The notes: generated by a model not told the origin, from the letters alone. A DNA stretch of 64,000 nt from Thamnidium elegans (GCA_025201345.1 JAIXMG010000030.1:62001-126000); one strand, 5' to 3'. Shown: positions 1 to 11,880, counted from the stretch's first letter. Numbers and translations are program-made.

Positions 1-356
1 TTTTTTTTTTTTTTTCTTGTTCTTTCTTTTTCTCCCTCTTTTTTTTGTTGGAATAGGTGCGTATACTCCATTATTTTACCTACTTTTCATTGCTACTTTT
101 TTTATACATATAACACAAGAAAAAAAAAATAAGAAGAGGAAAAAAGAAGATAAAAACAACTCGAACTTTTAAGTTTTTTTTTTCAGCAAAACTTGAAATG
201 GGGATAGTACAAGCCACCCATTTTTTTTTCCTCTCCCCCTTTTTTTTTTCAATGTATTTTTTCAATGTGTATACAATATAGCAGTGGAAGTTTCGCGTCT
301 TTTTTTTTAGATAGTTTATATTAAACATCCTTTTTATTTATATAGCTTTAATAAAA
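1..356 (+). promoter_or_regulatory. 5' flank of the NAC beta gene
   Basis: This is the T-rich upstream region of the NAC beta gene. It contains many T and A runs of 8 to 15 bases and pyrimidine-rich stretches close to the start codon, as is common ahead of highly expressed fungal translation genes. No clear TATA box stands at a usual distance, and no ORF in it looks genuine. Confidence 0.4.
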
Positions 357-895
357 ATGAACGCTGAAAAACTCGCCAAGCTTCAAGCTCAAGTCCGTAT
401 GGGTGGTAAGGGTACTCCCCGTCGTAAGGTCAAGAAGGTTGTCAACAAGGCCAACTCCGGTGATGACCGTAAGCTCTCTGCTGCTCTCACCAAGTTGAAC
501 GTTCAACCCATTCCCGGTGTTGATGAGGTCAACATGTTCAAGGATGACGGTAAGGTTATCCACTTCAACAACCCTCGTGGTAAGTTTTTATTTTATTTTG
601 GAAAAGGGAAAAAGGTTGATAAACTAATACGTCGTATATCATAGTTTCCGCTGCTGCCAACGCCAACACCTATGCCATCCACGGTCGTTCCACTGAAAAG
701 GAATTAGCTGAACTTATCCCCGGTATCTTGAACCAATTAGGTCCTGACTCCATGGCTGCCCTCAAGAAGCTCGCTGAGACTTTCCAACAAGCTCAAGGTG
801 AGAACGCTGCTGGTGCCGATGATGATGAGATCCCCGATTTGGTCGAATCTTTCGATAAGGCTGAAATTGAGGAGAAGAAGGAAACCACTGCTTAA
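357..895 (+). CDS. EGD1: Nascent polypeptide-associated complex subunit beta (BTF3/EGD1 type)
   Basis: This is the beta subunit of NAC, the heterodimer that binds ribosomes at the exit tunnel and shields emerging chains. Two exons, 357..579 and 645..895, give 157 residues, the usual size for the family. The N-terminus [10 protein letters not shown] with the basic ribosome-contact stretch [12 protein letters not shown] is the family hallmark, followed by the NAC domain ([16 protein letters not shown], then the second-exon part with [19 protein letters not shown]). The acidic C-terminal tail ([16 protein letters not shown]) is also typical. The intron is GT-AG with a CTAAT branch site 17 bases before the acceptor. 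Codon use is strongly biased toward C/G-ending codons (AAG, CTC, GTC), as expected for a highly expressed gene. The identification is secure; the symbol follows yeast usage. Confidence 0.95.
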
Positions 896-1673
896 GTGTT
901 TTAAAAATACTCTTTTTTTTTCTTTTTAAAAAAAAAAATAATGTATATCTTGAAAAAAAAAATGTTTTTTTTTTGTTTTAAAAATAAAAAAAGATAAAAC
1001 AAAAAAAATGCTTTTTTTTAAAAATGAGTTCCTAAAAAACGAGTTGTATATAATTGTCTTTTTGTCAAACTGTTGCGTGTCACCTTTTTGTTGCTTGATA
1101 CGAAAGTAGTGTGCGGCTCAAATTAAAAGCGACGTTTCATCATTATTATACATAACGCTGCATTGATGTAATCGTAATGTGTTTTTTTTTTTCTTAAGAA
1201 AAGAGCGTATATTATCTAAAAATGATTGACAATCGCAATGTATGTTTTTTTTTGTTTAAAATCATCTAAAAGATTGATATTGGTACTTTTTATTTTTTTA
1301 GAAATATGACAAGGGTAAGGTCTATTCATTTGCTATTTATTAGTATACGCTAAGCATATCTTTCATGTGAATACAATAAAAGTAATGCGAACACAAACCA
1401 TATTAAGGGATCATTTATTAAACCACCAAATAGTTATGGTACTACATAAGAAATTTATTTCAATATATTACCATATCGTTGTCTTCTCTGTGTACACTGG
1501 TATAAAAAAATATTTGAATAAAACTCGACATTCTATATCACGTTGCAATATAACTGGGATACAGGACATCTTCTATTAAATTCATTATTTTATTGCTTTC
1601 AAAAGGGAAAGTAAACACGTACATATATTACGAAGAGGCATATGATGATAATTGCTTAGTTTTTTATATTTCT

Positions 1674-1730
<57 letters not shown>

Positions 1731-2915
1731 GTAACGAGATGTATATATTTGAAGTGTTTAGGTAATATGTATACATTATTTAATATTTGTCTTGTTTATA
1801 TATAGCACTTGCAATGGCTTACTTTTTATTTTATACTTTATTTTGGTGAATACTTGCTTCCTTTCAAATTACAAATAAGAATTAATCGGGTAAAAAAAAT
1901 AAAAAAAAACTCCTCTTGTATAAGAGTTTAAATACAAAGTAAATCCTTTTCGTACATTTTTCAGCATGTAAAAAAAAGTACCCTTTTTTTCTGAGTGCTT
2001 TTAATGACGATAGTATCAAGAAAAAGTATATGCCATGTATATAGATGCAAGAAGAAAAAGGTGTAGTTTGGTTTTTAATGTTAAATTTTATTTTTTTCAA
2101 ATGTAAACAAGAAAGGTTTATGCTCTCGGTTTTTCTTTCTTCTTTTGGTATCAAATATTACAACCGAATACAACAAGTTCGTGCTACTTGAAAAAAAAAA
2201 AAGATTCGATCTTTTCCTTCTTAGACGCGAAAAAAAAAAAAAAAAAAAAAGATGTATATGCAAAGAAAATCTAATAAATAAATATTTATTTATTTAGGAT
2301 CCGAGATTTTCTCTTTTTGACACTTTTTATATATATATTAATGCACTTATACGAAGATAAAGATGCAACTGTCAATGTTTAGTAAATTTATTTATTGTTT
2401 GACAAAAAAAAGGGGGGGGACACTAGAATTAATAAACCTGGACTTTAATTTACTAGGCAGTTATCAAAACATAGCCATTGATGTACAGAAAATCAATATA
2501 CTGAGTGTAACATACAGAATATATAATAAAAAACAAACCTGGAAACCTCATGAAAAGAAACAGGGACAATCCTTTTTATGCATTGACTCATTTTGGTTCT
2601 CAGTAAACACGTTAAAAAAGAGACATTGTAAAAATAAAAAATAAAAGTATATATTTATGCAAGGAGGTAACAATAAGAAAACAACTGATCTGGTAAAAAA
2701 AAAGATAGAATAAAATTAGAAGCTCGAGAAGACAGAGCTTATTCTCTTTTTTCTAAATGACCAAGAAACTTGAGCGGGGGAGATTCCTATTTAGCAAAAA
2801 TATTACACCAACCTTTAAAATTCATATAAAAATGCAATCTTTTTTTTTTCCTTACTGACAAAATAGTTTTCTCTCTACCCTCTTTTTTTACTCTCATTTA
2901 AATTTACTTAATAGA
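896..2915. other. Gene-empty spacer
   Basis: About 2 kb of A+T-rich DNA. Several short ORFs occur but are dominated by homopolymer-encoded residues and match nothing recognisable. It includes a T run of about 42 bases (around 1677..1718) followed directly by about 12 A, and a run of about 20 A near 2230..2250. The last 50 bases form a pyrimidine-rich leader for the next gene. Confidence 0.5.
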
Positions 2916-3850
2916 ATGAAGGCTGCTATTATCACTGCTTTCCTTGCCCTTTGCATCTCATTTGTTGCTGCTCAATCCACTCCCTTCTATATCACCCATC
3001 CTCTCCAAGGTGATTCCTTCAAGGCTGGTTCTACGTAAGTTATTTATTGAATTAATTGAGAAGATATGTATACTCATTAGACCCCTTCTTTTTTTTAATA
3101 GTGTTACCATTGGTAAAAATAATAATTGAATGATATTTTTATTTTATTTTGTAATTTACAGTTTTACTTATCGATTTTTATCTCTCTTTTTTTTTTAACT
3201 GTAGAATGGAAGAACGGTGTTGATAAGGCTGCTAAGGTTGCCTTACTCACTGGTACCTCTGATGCTACCATGAAGTACACCGGCGTTGCTTTCACTATTG
3301 ATGGTTCCAAGGGCGAGTATGACTGGAAGGTAAAAAAAAAAAAGGCGTGCAATTTACCCAAAATTAGCATTTTAAATGTTACCTTTTTTCTAAACTCTTT
3401 TTCGTTCATTTAATTTTTTTAGGTTCCCTCTGATCTTCCTCAAAATGCTACCTTCTCTCTCAAGATTGATTTCGTTGATCCCACTACTAAGGCTGCGTAA
3501 GTAGTAGCACAACAGTTATTTATTATTACGTGATTTAGATGCTAATGTAATTTTTTAGTGGTACTTCTTACTCTGCTCCTTTCTCTCTTGCTGGTACCAC
3601 TGGTGATGTTGTAACTCAATCTTTCGTTTCCGCCTCTGTTACTCCTTCTGCACCCGTCTCTTCCAAGTCTGTTGTCGCCTCCAGCTCTCCCATTCCCAAG
3701 CCTTCCAGTAGCCCTGTCCCCAAGCCTACTTCTTCCCCTGTCGCTTCCCCTTCTACTTCTCCCGTTGCTGAAGGTAGCGCCTCTGGTTTCAAGGTTGCCA
3801 CTACCACTGTTTGTGTTATGGCACTCATTGCCTCTGCTCTTGTCTTTTAA
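2916..3850 (+). CDS. Secreted Kre9/Knh1-like (Ser/Thr-rich) GPI-anchored cell-surface protein
   Basis: This is a cell-surface protein of the fungal Kre9/Knh1 N-terminal domain family, whose members associate with beta-glucan wall assembly. Five exons (2916..3034, 3102..3112, 3205..3329, 3423..3496, 3559..3850) encode 206 residues. A signal peptide (MKAAIITAFLALCISFVAAQ) is followed by the domain opening FYITHPLQGDSFKAGSTVTI and EWKNG, then the DGSKGEYDWKVPSDLP segment typical of this fold. The C-terminal third is a Ser/Pro/Thr-rich stalk with repeated SSPVPKP-like units, ending in a hydrophobic tail (KVATTTVCVMALIASALVF) that fits a GPI-attachment signal. Exon 2 is only 11 nucleotides, yet every junction keeps frame. 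The gene converges with the Med20 gene 117 bases downstream. Family assignment is good; the precise role is inferred. Confidence 0.9.
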
Positions 3851-3966
3851 ATATAGATAAAATAAGAAAGCGATATTCTTTTTGACAAATCCATACTACC
3901 ATTTAAATAATAAATAATTACAAACTTTTTTTTTTTTTTTTTTCTATTGGGGTATAATATTTTATT

Positions 3967-4767
3967 TTAAAAGAGACCGTCGTTTTTAAAGAGCATCATG
4001 TATTGATAACTTGTATGAGCAGTAGTAAATTCCTGATTACTTAAACCGACGGACTCATAATTGTATTCGTATTCGCAGGATAGTTGGGCGGTAGGAGGTA
4101 CAATGGATTCCACAAATTCTCTGAATAGTTCAGTTGCATTGTTTGGGGTTGAACACGGATGATAGTCAATCTATATTGGTACAACATTTAGCAACTTTCT
4201 TTTTTTTTGTTTGTAAACAATTTACCTCTAATAACAGTCCTTTATATGTAGATCCTAATAAGATGTTTGCTACTCTTAAAGTAAAATCACCAATTTCGTA
4301 ACTTGTTCCCTAATATATCATATAAATTATTTTTTTTTGCAAATGCTTTTTTTTTAATTAAAAGCCAAACCTCTATTGTTACACCTTGTCTCAATCGCCA
4401 TAGATTCTTGAGACGCGAAAGAATTATTTCCATTTCTTTTTCTGCTTCGACAACGACGCTACCGTCGACCATACAGTAAACGTGGCCGGGCTGTTGCGCA
4501 AGTGACACTTGGTAGAGTATCTTGCTATCTTTTAAAGCTATTTGTTGACGTCTGTTTTGATCATTGTCTCGAAATACTTTGAATGAAAGTGACCATGGTC
4601 CGGTGTTTTTACCATGTAATGTTTTGGTGACATGTTCGGCGATAAACGTGAAATCTCGCATACCTGTTGCATTTTTCCAACGTACTAGACTATATATTTA
4701 TTTTAATATACGCTGTAGCTTTTTTTTTATATTGTTTTTATACACTATGTTACCAAGTTACTCCCAT
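3967..4767 (-). CDS. MED20: Mediator complex subunit 20 (TRF-proximal family)
   Basis: This is a Mediator head-module subunit (Srb2/TRFP family) linking activators to RNA polymerase II. Four exons on the minus strand (4754..4767, 4371..4689, 4226..4309, 3967..4170) give 206 residues. The first coding exon is only 14 bases and encodes MGVT plus part of a Cys, giving the classic N-terminus MGVTC. Supporting motifs are WSLSFKVFRDN, KDSKILYQVSLAQQPGHVYC, VVEAEKEMEIILSRLKNLWRLRQ, GTSYEIGDFTLRVANILLG and STYKGLLLEIDYHP, in the order known for Med20, and the C-terminus ends near the usual position. One donor is weak (GTTTGG), but its use restores the conserved RQ...GTSYE junction. The gene faces away from Pus7 and shares a spacer of about 600 bases with it. 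I am confident in the identification. Confidence 0.92.
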
Positions 4768-5363
4768 ATGTTATTTAGCTTTTTTTCAAGATGTAATAAA
4801 GAGAAGAACACAAAGTGCGAATAATTTCATCTTCCACTATCATACTACACGCACGTAAACCCCCCAAAGTATATCTGGGTGGCTTAGATAATCTCGAGAT
4901 TTGATGATGGATTTTTTTTTTTAGAAAGTAAAAAGGATCCTTTTTGGTATACGTTTGTACTTTTGTAAGAATGGAAGGTGATAGTTGAGTGCTCAATACA
5001 TAGGATAGGTAAAAAAAAAAAAAGGCGAATACAAAAGAGTGTAATCTTATTCGACGCGTACACGTTTCATTTGGTGGGGTTAAAATTGCTTTAAAAACAG
5101 AAAAAAAAAGTAATTGTAAGTGATCAATTGATTTCCATTCAACGACGTCGAAATCAATGCAATTTTTTGATACGTAAACATAATAAACTCTGTATTGATT
5201 CCAGTTACCATGGATACATTAGTCTTTTTTTTTTGTTGAGCGTATTTATTGAAACCCAGGTTTTCAAAAGTAAGACAAAAAATATTTTTTTTTTTTTTTT
5301 TTTCGCAATAAAAAAAAAAAAAGATCGATCTACTTGTGTCATTTATTACTTTTTTCTTTTAAA
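4768..5363. promoter_or_regulatory. Shared divergent promoter of MED20 and PUS7
   Basis: About 600 bases lie between two divergent start codons. The segment holds several poly-A and poly-T tracts. Small ORFs in it overlap these tracts and are not credible. It must carry the core promoters of both genes, but no individual element could be assigned. Confidence 0.4.
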
Positions 5364-7851
5364 ATGGGAAATTTGCTTTCAACCTCTTCAGCTAGCCAAG
5401 ATAAGGGCAACAAGAGAGCTTTAGACCCTGAGGAGTCAGTTACAGTTACTAAGCGAGTTCGTCTCGAAAGCGAACAAACTGTTACCATCAAGGAAACTGA
5501 TGTTGGTATTGCTGCATACGTTAACACTAACTTGAACGGGTTCCACAGTATCTTAAAGTACAGGTAAAAAATATTGAGAGAGAAGAAAAAATGTCCCTTT
5601 TTTTTGTAAATGACGTAAGGAAAATTAAAACTGTAAAATATGTAGAGCTGAGGATTTCCTTGTGAATGAAGTTGATATGGATGGTAAAATTGTCCACCTT
5701 ACCTCTCTCGAAGCTCCTAATACCAAGACCAAGGTACGCGCACACATACGAAAAAATTTAACTGATAGAAAATTCTAATTGCATTATATATCAGGAAATT
5801 AAACTCAACTATTATAAACCTGCTGTATTCGATAAAGAGGTTGCAAAGATCTTAGATAAGGAGTTCGCTAAGAAGCTTCGTGAGTTCATCAAGAAACCTG
5901 AGGATACTGAAGCTGTCATCACTACTACCGTAAGTTTTTTTTAAGTGAGAAAAAAAAAAAAGAGAGAGAAAAACTTATACAAAAAAAAAAAAAATAGAGT
6001 GATAAAGATCAACGTATGCAATTTTATCAATTGGTTGAACAACACTTGGAAACTAAAATTAATTGTCGCGGTAAAGACGGTCAACTTGTGATTAGATGGC
6101 CTTCTGCCGTATACAACGATGAATTCATTGACTGGAAGGCTCTTGGTGGTGAGTACTTGCAAGTCAACATGTACAAGAACGGTATTGATACCATGAACGC
6201 TATCAACATTATCTCTAACAAGGCAGCGTAAGTATTTCTTGGATAATCGGATCACAATGAATTAAAATTTAATGTGTATTAGTGTTCACTCTAAGCATTT
6301 CGGGTATGCTGGTACTAAGGATGCTCGTGCCATCACTACTCAAACACTTACTATGAAGAGTGTTAAGCCTGGACGTATTGTTATGGCTCAAGATGAATTA
6401 AAGAAATGTGGTATTTATCTTGGTGATTTCAAGTAGGTTATTTTTTTTTTTTAAAAAAAAGGGGATAAATTTATGCGTGCTAAAATAATCAATAGATTTG
6501 TTCCTAATGGTTTAACTCTTGGTGATCTTAAGGGAAATCACTTTACTATTGTGCTCAGAGATGTTAAGGGTGCCAGTGAAGCAGATTTGGAAGTCGCATT
6601 AAACTCATTAAAAGAAAACGGTTACTTGAACTACTTTGGCATGCAAAGATTTGGTACAAGTACTGTTTTGACTCATACCATCGGTTGTGCTATCATGAAG
6701 AAGGATTATGAACTTGCTTCGGATTTAATCCTTAACCCTCGTGAAGGCGGTAAGTTTTTTTCTTTTAAAAAAAATTGTTAATAGTGATTGTATTCATTTT
6801 GGTATTTTAGACCGTGCTGAATTTGATGCTGCTAGAAGACTCTGGAAGGAAACTCATGATGCTGAAGCTACACTTGCTATATTCCCCAAAAGAGCTTACT
6901 CTGAACGTAAGCTTCTCAATTTCTATATTAGAAACCCTGAGTCTCATGCAAAGGCAATTAAGAGTGTAAGTTGTCATGCGGTCTTATATTTTGTTGAAAT
7001 CATGAATTCTCACGTTTATTTTAGTTGCCCAAGAACATGTTGTCCTTGTATTCTCATGCTTATCAATCCTACATCTGGAACCGTGTTGTATCTGAACGTT
7101 CAAGACGTTTCGGTAACAATAAACCTTTAGTCGGTGACCTTGTTTTGGTTGATGCTAAAAAGATGAAGGGAGATAGTCGTAAGGGAAACAATGTCGGTAG
7201 ACGTGATCCTTTTAATGTAAGTTTAAGTTTGATTATACCATGTATAATTTATGTACGTTATCTAAAATATTTTGCGAACCCAGAAAAAAATTCCTAAAGT
7301 ACTCACTGAAGAAGATTTGGAAAACTATTCTATTACGGATGTTGTTTATCCATTGCCTGGAAAGCAAACCGTGTACCCTGAAAATGAAATTAAGGAACTT
7401 TATGTAAAGTTTATGGGTAAGAGAGAGAATAATAAGAATAATTTACTTTAGTATAGTTTTTTTTTAAAAAAAACTTCTTTTATTGTAGCTGAGGATGGTA
7501 TTTCTATGGAAAAGAGATCCGGTCATTTCGAGTAAGTTTTTTTTTTTTTTGCTCGCAGTAGTATTTTTCTTTTATAGATTCTAACTATTTTTTTTCTGTA
7601 GTAATTTAGCTGGTGACTATAGAAACATACTTTCAAAGCCTGAGGATATGGCTTGGTAAAATTATAAATTACGTTGTAGTTATATACATAAACTAAACAT
7701 ATATGTGTAGGTCTTTCATTCGTTATAACGATCCTACTGAAAAGCTTTGCAACACTGATGTTGATAGACTTGAAAATGTTCCTGAACCCGTTGGTGTTCA
7801 AGGTAAGAAAAAAATATATATTTTGTGTTCACCTATAATTTAACAATTCCC

Positions 7852-7887
<36 letters not shown>

Positions 7888-8016
7888 GATGGACAATACT
7901 TGGCTTTAAAGGTCGAATTCACTCTTGGCACTTCTCAATATGCTACTATGGCTTTAAGAGAAATCATGAGAGCCGAAACATCTTCTCAAGCTCAATCTAA
8001 TATCTCTCATGATTAA
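5364..8016 (+). CDS. PUS7: Multisubstrate pseudouridine synthase Pus7 (TruD family)
   Basis: This enzyme converts uridine to pseudouridine in tRNA, U2 snRNA and mRNA. Thirteen exons (5364..5563, 5646..5733, 5795..5929, 5998..6227, 6283..6432, 6496..6749, 6811..6965, 7025..7216, 7284..7416, 7489..7531, 7602..7655, 7711..7802, 7889..8016) splice in frame to 617 residues, near the fungal Pus7 length. The TruD signature AGTKDARA is present, with the catalytic Asp at residue 231. Other family blocks are [21 protein letters not shown] and [19 protein letters not shown]. The start at 5364 gives MGNLLSTSS, which could permit N-myristoylation; an upstream ATG at 5334 is possible but lies closer to the T tracts. 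It is read from the divergent promoter with MED20. It is the most intron-rich gene in the window. Confidence 0.95.
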
Positions 8017-8632
8017 TATATATTAAATAAACTTTTCCTTTTTTTATGAAATAAGCTCTTTTGGTACAATAGAAATATACCGATATACTTTTTTAAAAAC
8101 CCGATCCACCCCCCACTCATGTATATTCGCTTGAACCATAAATGGCATAAGTCTGACATTACCAATTACATACAGAAATTTTTTTTTCGTTGCAACTATT
8201 GACATGACGTACTATTTTAAATATCAATTTTTATACAATTTCATCAAGTGCAAAAAAAAAAAAGATTAAGTATATGTATATAAAAAAAAAGAGATAAGAT
8301 ACCATTTAGATAGAGATATAATAGTTTTTTTTTTTTTTGGTGCGCACAGTTTATAATTAGTGCCAAATTAAGGTCTATTTTTTTTTTTTTATCACGCCAT
8401 TAAAATTTTGGGATAATATATTAAAATGTGGCATTAACATATAGCGAGTACAAAAAACTGAAAACTTTGATTCTCACGAAAGTTTACAATTAAGGGTTAT
8501 ATATTTTTTATAGGGCTCACATTGACATGTCGGAGATAACAAGATATTAAAAAAAAATATAGAGGTATATTTATGATTTAATTCTCTATTCCCGATCGGG
8601 AGATGGTCAGACGCTATTTAATTATCCATTCA
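8017..8632. other. Spacer between PUS7 and uricase
   Basis: A T/A-rich spacer of about 600 bases without a credible ORF. It includes several A and T runs and, close to the uricase gene, a perfect ten-base palindrome described separately. Confidence 0.4.
8591..8600. promoter_or_regulatory. Perfect palindrome CCCGATCGGG upstream of uricase
   Basis: The ten-base palindrome contains CCG and CGG triplets in inverted orientation separated by AT, about 33 bases upstream of the presumed TATA box. Inverted CCG/CGG triplets are the usual target of fungal Zn2Cys6 regulators, and purine-use genes in ascomycetes are controlled by such a factor (UaY), although its known site has a longer spacer. A regulatory role is an inference from form and position. 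Confidence 0.35.
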
Positions 8633-8640
8633 TATAAAAA
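8633..8640 (+). promoter_or_regulatory. TATA box of the uricase gene
   Basis: TATAAAAA lies about 80 bases before the uricase start codon, and a pyrimidine-rich stretch follows. The position suits a fungal core promoter. Confidence 0.55.
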
Positions 8641-8715
8641 GGAATAACCTTTTATCTTTTCTTTCCGTTTTATCTTCTTATCTTTTAACAAAAGTAAAAA
8701 AATACTCAAAACAAT

Positions 8716-9845
8716 ATGTCTAACAACTCCAACGTTTATATTAAGCATGCTCGTTACGGTAAGGATCTTGTCCGTATCATGAGAGTTTACAAGGAAGGTA
8801 ATGTTCAACACTGTACCGAACTCACTGTATGTATTTCATTGTCATTTGTTTATATTGCATAAATTCGGGGTTATACTCATCAATTGTAACATATTTTAGG
8901 TAAGACTTTTGTTGGAAGGTGATATCAATACTTCTTATACCAAGGCTGACAACTCTGTCATCGTTACTACTGGTAATTATACATATATATAAAAAAAAAA
9001 GGAGAAAAAAAAAAAGTGAATGGCAGTTTGGATTGACATTTTAAATTAATCTGTATGTAGATACCTGTAAGAACACTGTTAATGTTGTTGCTAAGCGCAG
9101 TGATAATGTTGATAACATTGAAGTTTTCGGTCAAGAAATTACTGAACATGTCTTGAAGCAATATGCACATATTTCTGGTGCATTCGTTGACATCATCAAG
9201 CATAAGTGGACTCGTCTCATTGTCGATGGTAAGCCTCATCCTCACTCTTTCGTCCGTGACGGTGAAGATATTCAAACTGCTAGCATCCAACATTACCGTG
9301 CTGGTGATCAAATCAACATCACTTCCGGTCTTGATAAGCTTCTTGTTCTCAAGACAACCGGTTCTGCTTTCCACGGTTTCTATACTGATGAGTACACTAC
9401 TTTGGTCCCTACTTGGGATCGTATCTTCTCTACCTCTGTTGATGCCAAGTGGACTTTTGTCTCCAAGTCTAGATCTACTCTTCGTAGCGTTGATTTTAAG
9501 GCTATTCATGCTGGTGTCAAGCAAATCACTTGTGATACCTTCGCCAAGGATGACTCCGCTTCCGTTCAAGCTACCCTTTATCTCATGCAACAACAAATCT
9601 TAGCCAAGTACCCTGCTGTCGCTGATATCTCTTACTCTTTGCCTAACAAGCATTATGTTGGTGTTGATATGAGTAAGCTTAACATTGATAACGCTGGTAA
9701 GAATACCTCCGTTTATCATCCTCAAGCTGATCCTTCTGGTAAGTTGATTTATATATTTAAAAAAAAGAGAATAAGTGTGATTAATTTTTATGTGGTAATA
9801 GGTCTTATCACTGCTGTTGCTGGTCGCAAGAGTTCCAAGTTGTAA
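8716..9845 (+). CDS. Uricase (urate oxidase), peroxisomal
   Basis: Uricase oxidises urate to 5-hydroxyisourate in purine degradation, without a metal cofactor. Four exons (8716..8826, 8900..8972, 9061..9738, 9802..9845) encode 301 residues, the standard size. Each half carries the urate oxidase fold. The N-terminal HARYGKDLVRIMRV block carries the expected catalytic Lys (residue 16), and VTTDTCKN carries the Thr/Asp pair (61/62). KWTRLIVDGKPHPHSF and DISYSLPNKHYVGVDMSKL are conserved landmarks. The last exon ends in Ser-Lys-Leu, a canonical type 1 peroxisome targeting signal. The gene has a TATA box and a CCG/CGG palindrome upstream, which suggests purine or nitrogen control. All catalytic features are intact. 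Confidence 0.97.
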
Positions 9846-10885
9846 ACAACTTGACCAAAAAAAAAAAAAAGGAAAAAAGAATTTATGTCGATGATCCCCT
9901 TTTCTCTTTATGTTTGATATCTTTTCCCCTCCCCTCAAAAATTGACGAAATACCTACCGACTTATAATTTTTTTTTATATTTTATCACTTTATTTTCTTA
10001 TATCTATTTCTGTTATTTCTTTTTGGTTGATCCAAAATTTTATAGCAGACGAAAAGATATGTAAAAAAAAACAAGTTACATTATATTTCGCTAATATTGT
10101 GTACATATCTACCGAAAAAATAAATAAAAAAGTCCCCCCTTTTTATGTTAATTTCTGTGCTTCCCATCAATGTTTGTTCTGTGATTATACCCAAAAATAG
10201 AAGGCAGTTATGGCATTATGATTGGCTAAAACACCCCTCTCTACAAGCACACTGCCGAAAAAAACTTGCATGCAAGAATGATGCAGCTTACAGAAGTCAA
10301 CACGATGTTAATGTTTTTACCAAGAAAAATAGCCTTTATGAACAAGATAAACACTCGTACTTTTGCTAATTACCCCTAATATTATGAATACTCTTTGCAG
10401 CTTTTAGCATTTTATTAGAAACAAACCCTACTATACTTGCTGGCACCGTTTTTTTTCTCAAGTTTACCAGTTTATTTATTACTTGTAGCGTTTTAAAAGT
10501 TATAAAATATATCCTATTTGCAGCCACTCAAATATAAAAATAACTTTTTATTATAAAGTATAAAAGTAAACTAAATATTAAGGAGGGGAAGGGCCACAAT
10601 AGAATAGGCTGAATTTTAGAGCTGGGCAAAATCTAAGATGCTCTCAGCCAAGCGGCGCTATCATAAAAACCATGATTTTTTCAAGTGTAATTTAAATGAA
10701 CAATAAAATTAGACAAATACCTTCACCCTCTGGCCGTCCTTTCCCTTGTTATGTTTAAGCTAAGCATTTCGTTTCTTCTTTTTAGCTCCTATTATAATTT
10801 TAAATTAAGCAAAATGTTTTTCAAAATGAACAGCGATTCAACCTACAGGATAATAGCGTAAGCTCCATGCTGTAACCAAGTGGCG
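9846..10885. other. Gene-empty spacer after uricase
   Basis: About 1 kb of A+T-rich DNA. A 74-codon ORF at 10145..10369 lacks any recognisable domain and has no supporting splice signals. Nothing else stands out before the MITE. Confidence 0.4.
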
Positions 10886-10972
10886 TACAGTAGCAGCTCT
10901 GTTTAAGGGTGTTCGATTTAAGGATGAATTTCCTGAGAACTTTGGCCACCCTTAAATAGAGCCGCTACTGTA
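10886..10972. mobile_element. MITE copy 1 (TA-flanked, 26-bp terminal inverted repeats)
   Basis: An 87-bp miniature element. It begins TACAGTAGCAGCTCTGTTTA and ends with the near-perfect inverted repeat TAGAGCCGCTACTGTA; the arms pair over about 26 bases with two mismatches. The terminal TA and the CAGT-type ends are those of Tc1/mariner-pogo elements, which duplicate TA on insertion. The central 35 bases are unpaired and noncoding. A second copy lies at 15832..15929. The right arm is identical between the copies. Confidence 0.8.
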
Positions 10973-11470
10973 TCACACATACAAGATGACCATTAGTTAT
11001 ATCTAATTTAATACATGGATCATCGAAGAACTCCAATAGTCATAGTATCCTTTTTTTTTAGTGCAGTAGTTGTGACGATGTATAAAAAGCTTAAAAGGAG
11101 GTTCGATCTTCTCTCGATGGCTGAATAAGTTATACTGATTACCCGACAAACGTCCAACCTTTTTCGAGCGGTTTTTATAGAATTTAAAATGATTTTAATA
11201 TTTAGACTCTTGCAGAAAAAGATAAACGACGTATTTTTTCATACAGTAACTTGGAATAGTTCAAGAGCTACTTAAAGTACTATAGCCCATTATTACCCAT
11301 CCGTTATCCTTTTTAAATCACTTGTTTTATATGAACATCCAGACATTACATCTAAAAAAGATAATTTTTACAGTGTTTGAAATAAAGTGTTTTTCTTGCA
11401 TAATTAAAAGCTAGGAAATGGTTCTTTTGCCCAAGTTACTTAGTGAAAGTTATTCGTCAAGTCATTGTCT
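10973..11470. other. Spacer between MITE and inverted-repeat cassette
   Basis: About 500 bases with no recognisable gene. The last 70 bases may be the diverged outer part of the left inverted repeat, since CCCAAGTT near 11433 has a match in the mirrored position beyond the right arm. Confidence 0.3.
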
Positions 11471-11509
11471 TTAACATCAAATATTGAAAACCGCTTGTTG
11501 TTTTATATT

Positions 11510-11740
11510 TTTCTCGATTTTTTCTACTTTTTTTGTGGTCGGTCATTTTTGGCTATTTTTAATCATTTTGGGGGGTCAACCCCTTTTGTTTTTCGATTTT
11601 TTTTCTCAGATTTTTTGCAATTACTCCCGATCTACTTTGTTTTTTTCTGCGAAAAAAACAATGATTGTAAAGCACTCTTTTAGGCGCATCTAATCCATTT
11701 AAAAGTATATTTTTACTAAAAACACTGAACGAGTAATTAG
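11510..11740 (+). repeat. Left inverted repeat of the cassette
   Basis: This arm pairs with 13250..13480 on the opposite strand. It contains the internal palindrome GGGGTCAACCCC at 11572..11583, and the blocks TTTTGCAATTACTCC and GCATCTAATCCAT, each with a mirrored partner in the right arm. By eye the arms are roughly two-thirds identical with small gaps. Confidence 0.65.
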
Positions 11741-11880
11741 CGCTTAAAGACGTTTATTTTTTATTAAAATTCGGGTAACAAGCGCGAAATGGGAAGTTTA
11801 TAACTCCGGCTAAAATAAAAAAATTAAAAAAATTAAGAAAATTGAATTTCAATAAATAAAAAAAGATTTAAATAATTAAT

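Noticed and set aside
1222..1579. Possible split small gene (MIDNRNKYDKG... with a GTATGT donor and a 70-codon ORF downstream)
   Set aside because: The segments are very short, carry no recognisable motif, and the downstream ORF has no canonical acceptor that keeps frame with the upstream piece.
9163..9603. Long plus-strand and minus-strand ORFs overlapping uricase exon 3
   Set aside because: Both are out-of-frame readings of a strongly biased, clearly identified uricase exon.
11465..11693. Overlapping Phe-rich ORFs inside the left inverted repeat
   Set aside because: They arise from T-rich repeat sequence, have no domain, and coincide with the inverted-repeat arm, which explains the sequence.
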